From Aeromicrobium sp. (GTDB lineage: Bacteria; Actinomycetota; Actinomycetes; Propionibacteriales; Nocardioidaceae): a stretch of 9,067 nucleotides of DNA. Shown here piece after piece: positions 1-6,526 of the stretch; positions within the stretch are counted from its first letter, which is position 1; each line of letters begins with the position of its first letter. Both the position numbers and the translations under genes were made by a program. The notes under the pieces were generated by a model. That model searched no databases. It was not told where the DNA came from and saw only the letters and a list, made by a program, of their open reading frames with translations. The stretch covers positions 1 to 9,067 of the forward strand of contig JALRKU010000335.1 of the NCBI GenBank assembly GCA_023254755.1. The letters run 5' to 3'.

Positions 1-1337
1 CCAGTTCCATCAGCTGATACGGGATCGAGACGAGTGCCTTCGAGCAACTCGGCCTCTGTGGCGAGCACCCGGCGCCCGTTGCCGTCACCGCTGTTCCAGC
101 TGACGGTGGTCGACCGATAGCCGCTCGACGAACCGGCGGCACCCGGGGGAAGAGGCTGACCGAAAGGCTTGAAGTCCGCACCCGATGTCGCCGACGTTCC
201 TTCAACCGGTCCCACACCGGTGGGCTCAGTGATCGGCGTCAACGTCACGCGCAGGCCCGTGTCGCTGTTCTTGGTGAACTTGATCGGCAGCTCGGTCTCG
301 GCGCCCTCGGCGCGCGTCGGCGCAGGGACCTCGTCCGACCAGCCGTCAGAGGTCTCGATGCGGTAGGACTTCACCTCGAACCCGCCGTTGTCCGCCGGAG
401 TCCTGAAGGCCAGGGTCCCCTTCTTGCCGACGGCGTCGGTCTTGTCCGAGCCCTTCTTGCGCAGGTTGGTCGGTGCGCTCGCCTTGTCGTAGACGGCCAC
501 CTGGGTGGATTCGACCCACTCGTCGGCCGATCCCGCCCGGTTCGCGGCCTTGACCCTCACCGAGTACTCCGCACCGTTCTCGACGGTGAAGTCCGTCGCC
601 GTGCCCGAGGACTGCTTCGAGCCGGCAGGCCGGCCGTTCTTCAGGATCTCGACCGTGTAGTCATCGATGCCGTCGGGGTCGCCCCCGTCGTCGCTCGGCG
701 CGTTCCAGCGAGCGTTGACGTGGCCATCGCCGCTGCCGTCGGGCGCATCGGCGGTAATGCTGACGCCCGTCACCGGACCGGGCTTCGTGAACGGGGTGGA
801 ACCCTCGGACCAGTTCGACCACGGGCCCTCGCCCTTGTCGTTGACCGCCCGCGCCCGGAACCGGTACTCGGTTCCGTTGGAGAGAGATCCGAACGCCTGC
901 GACGTCTTGCTCGCAGCGAACCGCTTGGAGCCGCCAGGCGACTGCTCGACCTCGTAGGCCGTGACCGGGGATCCTCCGTTGTCCGGAGGTGTCCGCCACG
1001 ACACGTCCAGCTTCCGGTCGCGCGAGGGGTGCACGACCTGGGGATCGATCGTCGGAGCCGCCATCTGCTCGGGCTTGACGTCCGGTGTCACGGGGGCCGA
1101 CTTGGGGCTGGCGTCGCTGGGACCCTGCTCGTTGACCGCGACGACGCTGAACCGGTACGCGGTCCCCGAGTCCAGGCCGTCGATGCGGCACTGCGTGCCC
1201 TCGCAGCGCTTCTCACCCCCGTTCCAGGTGACCTCGTAGTGAGTGATCGGCTTGCCGTTGTCGTCCGGCGCGGCCCAGCCGAGCCGCACCGCGTCCGCGC
1301 CTTCCGGTTCGGCCGTGGGCGTGCCGGGGGCATCCGG
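1..1337 (-). repeat. Fibronectin type III modules of the giant protein
   Basis: Four modules start near residues 1490, 1583, 1673 and 1777. Each shows an early Trp or its equivalent (LGWAAP, VSWRTP, ARWNAP, AFRTP), followed by a DNG/DDG turn and a Tyr-containing strand (HYEV, AYEV, DYTV, SYRI). The first has a close cysteine pair (C1533, C1538) and the second ends with WSNWS. From about residue 1877 a further stretch with TVSWNSGDG may begin a fifth, atypical module that the window edge cuts off. Confidence 0.85.
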
Positions 1338-4300
1338 GACGTCGGCGACCGAGACCTCCAGCCGTCCCGCGATCTGCCGGGACGGGGTTCCCGAGCCGTC
1401 GCTCATCCGGAACGCCACCACGACGACTCCGTCGAACCCCTTGGCTGGGGTGACCGTCAGCTCGGTGCCGTCGACGGCGGGCGCCGTGGACCGTCCGCTG
1501 ACGATCCGCGCGTCAGAGACCTTCTTGGCCTTCTTCGGGAACGGGTCGTGCACGACCTCACGAGCGAGGTCGACCGTGGTGGGCTCACCAGCCTTCCCGT
1601 CGACACGGATGGGGTCGTTCAGCGTCATCGGGTCGCGCGCCGAGTCCACCACGGTGACCTCGATCGTCCCCGTCGAGGGCTTCTTCACCGAGCCGTCGTC
1701 GACCTCGATCGTCAGCCGGACGGTGTCGCCGATCTCGGCGTCATCGCCGGCCGAGACCTTGATCGTGTCGCCGTCGACCGACCCCTCGACGCCGCGCACC
1801 GACTCGGGGACGCGGAACGTCAGGGTGTCGTCGTTCGCGTCGGTCGCGAGCGTCGTGGTCGAGATCTCGACGGAGTCGCCCCCGCGCTCGACGTCGATCG
1901 CGGTCGAGCGGACCTCGGGCGGCACGTTCCCGACGGGCAGGACGGTGATCGGCACGGTGATCTGCGAGACGAGCGCCGTGTCGTCCTTCTCCTCGCGGGC
2001 GTCCGTGACGTCCAGCGTCATCGAGGCGGGCCCGTGGTACGACTTCGGCGCCCTGAAGACGAGGGTCGACGAGTCCTTGCTCGGCTTGGTCTTGCCGTCA
2101 CCGCGAACGACCTCGATGCGGTCGCGTCGCACGATCGTCGGCGCACGTCCGTCGCGGACGTCGATGATCGACTCGAGGGAGATCTCCTCGACGTCGCCGG
2201 CCTTGACCTCTACCGGCACCTGGGACTCGTCGAGGACCGGCGGCACGGAGTCCGTGCCGGCGACGTAGACGAAGCCGAACGACTCCTGCTCGTCGCGATC
2301 GACCAGCCGGTAGGGCACGACCTGGTCCTTCTTCGCCAGGGTCAGCACCAGCTTCCTGCCCGAGCGGGTCGCGTTCTCGGTCACGGGATCGAAGCGCAGC
2401 GACGACCGAGCCCCGTCGAGATCGCCGTCGTTCTTGAGGACGTCGACCTCGACCGTGTCGCCTGGAACCTTTCCCGCGATCTTGCCGAGCGGCACCGTGT
2501 CGTCGACGGCCGTCGGGGCGTAGGCCGGTGCCAGCGCGCTCGAGACGAGCGTCAGCCGAGCCGTGGAGGTGCCGCCGAGACGGTCGGTGACCGAGTACTG
2601 CGCCGACGCGCTCCGCTCGGAACGCCCGTCCAGATCGGGCGAGGTCATCTGCACGCTGTCACCGACGACCGCGGCCTCGACACCGTCGGCCGTCGAGACG
2701 GTCGGCAGCAGGCGGAAGCCGTCGCCGTCCGGATCCGAGTCGTTGTCGCGGACCGGGTACTGGATGGTCTTGCCGGGTCGCACCATCAGGACGTCGTCCA
2801 GCGCCGTCGGAGGCTGGTTGACAGCCGACCGGGGGGCGACGCCGACGCGGACCTGGGTCGTCCCGGACGCGTCGTACTGGTCGGAGACCTGGACGGTGAA
2901 CGTGTCGGTGCCGGCCGCCGTGGCGTAGGACTCGTACTCGACCCAGTCGACTCCCTGCCCGACGATGCGGCCCGAGGTCGGCTGCCGCACGACCGCCGTC
3001 AGCGACACCGGATCGCCGTCGCGGTCGGAGTCGAAGGCGTTCAGCGGGATCCTGACCTTCCTGCCGGCGATCGCTCTCGCCTCGATCGGCGACGGCTGGG
3101 GCCGTTGGTTGCCCTCGGCCGAGTCCGGGTTCACGTGGAGCACGACGCGTGCCGAGTCACCGGCCTGGCCCGGGTCGCGCACGGTGTACGAGAACTGCAG
3201 CTCGCTCGGTTCGTCGACGTCGGGCACCAGCACGCGAACGGTGGAGCCGTTCGCGACGACCGGCACGTCCTCGGGAAGCTCGGAGAGGTCCTGGCCGTAC
3301 ACCGTCAGTCGATCGCCGTCGGGGTCCGAGTCGTTCGCGAGGATCGGCAGGCTGACGATGGTGCCGGCGCGCACGGAGAAGTCGTCGTCCAGGGCGACCG
3401 GCGCCCTGTTCTCGTCGCCCTCGGTCGCGCTGACGCTGATCGTCCCCTCGACGGTGTTCTCCCCGTCGGACACCTGGTAGCCGACTTCCTGCGGCGCCTC
3501 CATCGGCGCGACCGCCTCGACCCGGACGAACCGGCGATCGATCAAGGAGGCCTTCAGCCCTTCGGGCACGTCCGCGAATCCTCGCACCACGAGCACGTCG
3601 CCGTCCGGGTCGGAGTCGTTGGCGAGCACGTCGACCAGCGCGGACCTGCCCGACACGAGGTTCGCGGTGTCGCGCTCCGCGACGGGAGGCCGGTTGCTCT
3701 TGCCCGACGAGACGACGTCGACGCGCACGACCTGAGGCTTCGCGGATCCGGCGTCGTTCGCGGCGACGTAGTCGAGGTAGTACGAGCCGGGGTCGCGGGC
3801 AAGGACCGTGATCGTGCCCTTGTCGCCGTCGACCGTTCGCTCGACCTTGCCCCTCGACGCGGTCTGGAGGTCTGCCCGAGGGATCCGGATGCCACCGACA
3901 GGGTCGGTGTCGTTCGTCAACGGCTCGATGACGATCGGGGACCCGGCTGCGCCGGTGACTCGGTCGGCGATCGTGACGGGCACGGCCCTCGCGGGCGACA
4001 CCACGGACACGGCGACCTTGCCCCTGGCCTCGGCCGATCCCCCGGAGAGCGTGAAGTCGATGGTCTTGTTCGACCCGGGCTTGCCGTCGTCGACGAACGT
4101 GATGGTGCCGTCCGGGCGGAACCTGACCTGGCCGGCCTTGCTGGAGGCCGCGGTGAGCACGAGCGGATCGCCATCGGGGTCGTACCACGCGGGCATGACG
4201 TTGATCTCGCCCTCGTGGCCGCGGGCCACGGTCAGCTCGTTCTCGCGCTGCTCGAACTTCTTCGGCTTCGCGTCGTCCTCGGGGGAGACGATCGACAGCC

Positions 4301-5801
4301 GGACGTCAGCGGGGTCCTCGGGATTGCCCGGCTGGCCGTCGCTGACGGAGTAGCTGAAGGTGACCTCGTCGCGCACGTTGTCGCCGATGCGCGCCTGGAT
4401 CTGAGTGCCGTTCCCGACCACGCTGAGACGCACGTCGGCGTCACCGTCGGCCGTCAGGTTCGGCGACACGGTGAGGACGTCGCCGTCGGGGTCGGTGTCG
4501 TTGACCGTGACCGGAAGGACGACCGTCGAACCGGGGCGGGCACCGAAGATCTCGTCGTCCTCCGCCGACGGCGGCTGGTTCTTCTCGCGGTCCTTCTGCT
4601 TCTCCTCGATCTCCTCGGGCTTCTCCTTCTTGCGCGGATCGACCGTGTCCCAGTTGTCGACGATCTTCATGCCGGCCTGCACCATCCACGACAGTCCCCC
4701 CGACGCGTCGTTGAGGACGATCACGTCGCGATTGACCCGGAAGACCAGCTCCGCGTCGGCCGACAGCTGCCGGATCTTCTCCGTCGAGCCGCCGTCCTCG
4801 CAGACCTGCTCGAAGTTCCTGCTCGCTGCCACGTCGCGCCACGCCGCGTACACGCAGTCGTCGACGACCGCTGGTGCGGCCGGCACCCCGTCGACGTCGA
4901 CGCCAGAGATCTTCTCGAGATCACCGCCGCCGACGCCCGTTCGGTACAACCCCGACGACGTCGCCAGGTGGACGACGTCGGTCGGTCCGGCGTCCTCGCC
5001 CTGGGGCAGCTGCAGGACGGCGCCCTGGGGATCGTCGACGGTGGTAGAACCCGCGCCCGGGCGCAGCACGACGCCGGCCGCGGCGTCGAGCACCACCGGA
5101 TGGTCGCCGACGACGGTCATCGTCGCGCCGTCGCCGACCTCGCCGCCCAGACCCTGCCTGTCGCCGACGACCGGGAGTCCGTTCACGTCGAGCTCGACCG
5201 GCACGATCGCGTTGCGCCCGCGGTCGAGGAAGAACGCGACCCCGTCCGCCGAGACGGCGACGGTGCTGTTCTGACCCAGTCCGTCGAGCGTCGCCGGCGT
5301 CGCGACGTCCGAGAACCCCTCGAGCCCCGTGCTCGACAGCACCCAGCCCTTGCCGGACCGAGAGTCGACCATCGCGACGGTTCGTCGGCCCGCTGCCGTC
5401 GTCATCGTGCGGGGGACCTCGACGGGCTTGCCGGCCGCCCCGCCGGCGACGTCGACGAGTCGGACCCGGCGCGACTCGCCGCCACCGAGGTCGACCAGCT
5501 GGACGTCGGCTGCCCGCTGGAAGACGTCGGTGTTGCTCGACTCCGACACCACACCGAGGTCGAGCTGCTTGATCTGCGAGTTCAGTCGGCCCACGAGGAG
5601 CTTGCTGTCCTTCGTGACCCACACGCCGCCGTCGTTCAGGTCCACCTTGGTGATCGGCAACCCCTCCGACGTGACGGCCATCGCCACCAGGAGCCCGGCC
5701 ACGAGGGTCAGCGCGGTGCCGGACGCGATCCGGCGGGCCAGGTCACGTCGGGTGCGCGTGAACCAGGCCGAGACGAGGTCGAGCTGCGGGGGGAGGTTCA
5801 T
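1..5801 (-). CDS. Giant membrane-anchored Ig-like / fibronectin type III repeat protein (3' end outside window)
   Basis: The reading frame stays open for 1,933 codons from ATG at 5801 to the window edge, so the C-terminus is missing. Seen: a basic N-terminus (RTRRDLARR, residues 16-24) precedes one hydrophobic helix (about 25-43), which fits an N-in signal anchor, although AMA at 40-42 could be a cleavage site. Residues about 47-380 look like a beta-propeller-like head with a cysteine pair (C316, C334). A Lys/Glu-rich stalk follows (about 386-407), then about eleven Ig-like modules of 92-104 residues (408-1488), several carrying NDxDPDGD. Four FN3 modules start near 1490, 1583, 1673 and 1777, and a possible fifth runs off the edge. 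The start is chosen because AGGAG lies 8 bases upstream and ATGA overlaps the previous stop. Known: such proteins sit beside kinase, MoxR and DUF58 genes in Actinobacteria. Inferred: a long surface adhesin or scaffold; ligand unknown. Confidence 0.9.
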   Translation of the reverse strand, partial: MNLPPQLDLVSAWFTRTRRDLARRIASGTALTLVAGLLVAMAVTSEGLPITKVDLNDGGVWVTKDSKLLVGRLNSQIKQLDLGVVSESSNTDVFQRAADVQLVDLGGGESRRVRLVDVAGGAAGKPVEVPRTMTTAAGRRTVAMVDSRSGKGWVLSSTGLEGFSDVATPATLDGLGQNSTVAVSADGVAFFLDRGRNAIVPVELDVNGLPVVGDRQGLGGEVGDGATMTVVGDHPVVLDAAAGVVLRPGAGSTTVDDPQGAVLQLPQGEDAGPTDVVHLATSSGLYRTGVGGGDLEKISGVDVDGVPAAPAVVDDCVYAAWRDVAASRNFEQVCEDGGSTEKIRQLSADAELVFRVNRDVIVLNDASGGLSWMVQAGMKIVDNWDTVDPRKKEKPEEIEEKQKDREKNQPPSAEDDEIFGARPGSTVVLPVTVNDTDPDGDVLTVSPNLTADGDADVRLSVVGNGTQIQARIGDNVRDEVTFSYSVSDGQPGNPEDPADVRLSIVSPEDDAKPKKFEQRENELTVARGHEGEINVMPAWYDPDGDPLVLTAASSKAGQVRFRPDGTITFVDDGKPGSNKTIDFTLSGGSAEARGKVAVSVVSPARAVPVTIADRVTGAAGSPIVIEPLTNDTDPVGGIRIPRADLQTASRGKVERTVDGDKGTITVLARDPGSYYLDYVAANDAGSAKPQVVRVDVVSSGKSNRPPVAERDTANLVSGRSALVDVLANDSDPDGDVLVVRGFADVPEGLKASLIDRRFVRVEAVAPMEAPQEVGYQVSDGENTVEGTISVSATEGDENRAPVALDDDFSVRAGTIVSLPILANDSDPDGDRLTVYGQDLSELPEDVPVVANGSTVRVLVPDVDEPSELQFSYTVRDPGQAGDSARVVLHVNPDSAEGNQRPQPSPIEARAIAGRKVRIPLNAFDSDRDGDPVSLTAVVRQPTSGRIVGQGVDWVEYESYATAAGTDTFTVQVSDQYDASGTTQVRVGVAPRSAVNQPPTALDDVLMVRPGKTIQYPVRDNDSDPDGDGFRLLPTVSTADGVEAAVVGDSVQMTSPDLDGRSERSASAQYSVTDRLGGTSTARLTLVSSALAPAYAPTAVDDTVPLGKIAGKVPGDTVEVDVLKNDGDLDGARSSLRFDPVTENATRSGRKLVLTLAKKDQVVPYRLVDRDEQESFGFVYVAGTDSVPPVLDESQVPVEVKAGDVEEISLESIIDVRDGRAPTIVRRDRIEVVRGDGKTKPSKDSSTLVFRAPKSYHGPASMTLDVTDAREEKDDTALVSQITVPITVLPVGNVPPEVRSTAIDVERGGDSVEISTTTLATDANDDTLTFRVPESVRGVEGSVDGDTIKVSAGDDAEIGDTVRLTIEVDDGSVKKPSTGTIEVTVVDSARDPMTLNDPIRVDGKAGEPTTVDLAREVVHDPFPKKAKKVSDARIVSGRSTAPAVDGTELTVTPAKGFDGVVVVAFRMSDGSGTPSRQIAGRLEVSVADVPDAPGTPTAEPEGADAVRLGWAAPDDNGKPITHYEVTWNGGEKRCEGTQCRIDGLDSGTAYRFSVVAVNEQGPSDASPKSAPVTPDVKPEQMAAPTIDPQVVHPSRDRKLDVSWRTPPDNGGSPVTAYEVEQSPGGSKRFAASKTSQAFGSLSNGTEYRFRARAVNDKGEGPWSNWSEGSTPFTKPGPVTGVSITADAPDGSGDGHVNARWNAPSDDGGDPDGIDDYTVEILKNGRPAGSKQSSGTATDFTVENGAEYSVRVKAANRAGSADEWVESTQVAVYDKASAPTNLRKKGSDKTDAVGKKGTLAFRTPADNGGFEVKSYRIETSDGWSDEVPAPTRAEGAETELPIKFTKNSDTGLRVTLTPITEPTGVGPVEGTSATSGADFKPFGQPLPPGAAGSSSGYRSTTVSWNSGDGNGRRVLATEAELLEGTRLDPVSADGT
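807..821 (-). other. WSXWS motif (WSNWS) in the second FN3 module
   Basis: Residues 1661-1665 read WSNWS, near the end of the second FN3 module, where the motif sits in class I cytokine receptors. Many bacterial FN3 modules have GxGxxSxxS here, so part of the match follows from the fold. The two tryptophans in register are the unusual part. The first, third and fourth modules lack them. Confidence 0.9.
1338..4580 (-). repeat. Array of about eleven divergent Ig-like modules within the giant protein
   Basis: Modules begin with N-x-P-P-x-A-like segments and carry the NDxDPDGD motif about 26 residues later. With N-equivalent positions at residues 434, 538, 630, 728, 823, 923, 1020 and 1124, the spacing is 92-104 residues. 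Three further modules to about residue 1488 have lost most of the acidic motif. The type matches Big_9/cadherin-like/VCBS-like Ig folds. The repeats are protein-level and have diverged in sequence; I did not see near-identical DNA copies. No cysteine was seen in this region. Confidence 0.8.
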
Positions 5802-6526
5802 CGGACAGGCTCCTGAGCAGGCGCGTCGAGCAGTGGGAGGTGCTCGGGACGGACGATCTTCGCGGCGACCACGTACTCGACGAGTCGCGCCCGACGATGG
5901 GTCGCGAGCTGCCCCTGACCGCCACGCAGCCCCTTGACTCCGGCCCTGGAGAACTTGTCGCAGACGTTGTCGAGCTTGCGATTGAACGTGGTGATGCTCC
6001 AGCCCAGACGCGTCGCGGTCGCGGCGTTGGTGGGCAGCTCGCTGGCCCCCGTGCCCACACGACGCAGGGTCTGCTCGGCGAGGGCCAGGACCATGCGGAA
6101 CTGCGCAGGTGTCAGGTCGACGGCGCCGAGCGTGGTCTCCCCGACGACCTCGCCGCTGTGCTCGGACACCACGTCGAAGGTGGGTTGATCGGTGTGGACC
6201 TCGATCTCGTAGGTCGTCTCGCCCGCCGTGAACAGCACGGTGAGCGCCGGCAGGACGATCGGCATGCGAGCTCCGGGACCCAGCCACGACTGCAGCGTTC
6301 CGACTCCACCGCTGATCGTGACGGACAGCCGTGACCCGACGTTGGCGATCCACCAGAAGCCGTGCTCGTGCGAGAACTCGACGAGCTTGCGGTGCAGGTA
6401 GGCGTTGTCGTCGTCGACCACGAGGTCCGCGTCGCGACCGGCGGAGAAACGGTCGCCGCTGGCCAGGCGGAACTCCTCGCCGCAGAACTCGACGACCAGG
6501 CCCGCCGCGGCCGGACTGCCGCTCAT
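5798..6526 (-). CDS. FHA-like domain protein with C-terminal helix-turn-helix-like domain
   Basis: This 242-residue protein has two parts. The N-terminal part (about residues 10-125) has the look of an FHA fold: GR at 30-31, then AYLHR at 42-46 and NVGS at 62-65. The Ser three before the conserved His is Ala (A42), and the STNGT-type loop is absent, so ordinary phosphothreonine binding is doubtful. The C-terminal part (about 138-228) is helical, with TRLGWSITTFNRKLDNVC near 172-189 resembling a winged helix-turn-helix. Similar FHA/HTH proteins accompany kinase genes in Actinobacteria (recalled, not searched). No membrane segment is seen, so it should be cytoplasmic. An ATG at 6541 would add five residues, but 6526 is preferred: GAGG lies 7 bases upstream and its ATGA overlaps the kinase stop. 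The stop overlaps the next gene's ATG. Inferred role: scaffold or transcriptional output of the kinase; DNA binding is not shown. Confidence 0.85.
   Translation of the reverse strand: MSGSPAAAGLVVEFCGEEFRLASGDRFSAGRDADLVVDDDNAYLHRKLVEFSHEHGFWWIANVGSRLSVTISGGVGTLQSWLGPGARMPIVLPALTVLFTAGETTYEIEVHTDQPTFDVVSEHSGEVVGETTLGAVDLTPAQFRMVLALAEQTLRRVGTGASELPTNAATATRLGWSITTFNRKLDNVCDKFSRAGVKGLRGGQGQLATHRRARLVEYVVAAKIVRPEHLPLLDAPAQEPVR
5810..5814 (-). promoter_or_regulatory. Ribosome binding site of the Ig/FN3 gene
   Basis: AGGAG lies 8 bases before the ATG at 5801, inside the last codons of the FHA/HTH gene. The strong match fixes the start of the giant gene and allows independent initiation as well as coupling through the ATGA overlap. 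Confidence 0.75.

Noticed and set aside
1243..2268. Plus-strand Ser/Thr/Arg-rich 341-codon frame
   Set aside because: It is an antisense shadow without domains, and the Ig-like modules on the other strand explain the DNA.
3157..4188. Minus-strand 343-codon frame inside the giant gene
   Set aside because: It has a basic low-complexity product in the wrong frame. The Ig-like reading frame runs through the region without a stop.
1338..4580. Possible DNA tandem repeats or recombination hot spot in the Ig array
   Set aside because: The modules resemble each other only at protein level with short motif matches. No near-identical DNA copies were seen by eye.
720..5816. Plus-strand open frame of about 1,700 codons antisense to the giant gene
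   Set aside because: Its product is Arg/Asp/Val/Gly-rich low-complexity sequence with no recognisable domain, whereas the minus strand gives clear Ig and FN3 modules. Long antisense frames are expected opposite GC-rich coding DNA with strong codon bias.
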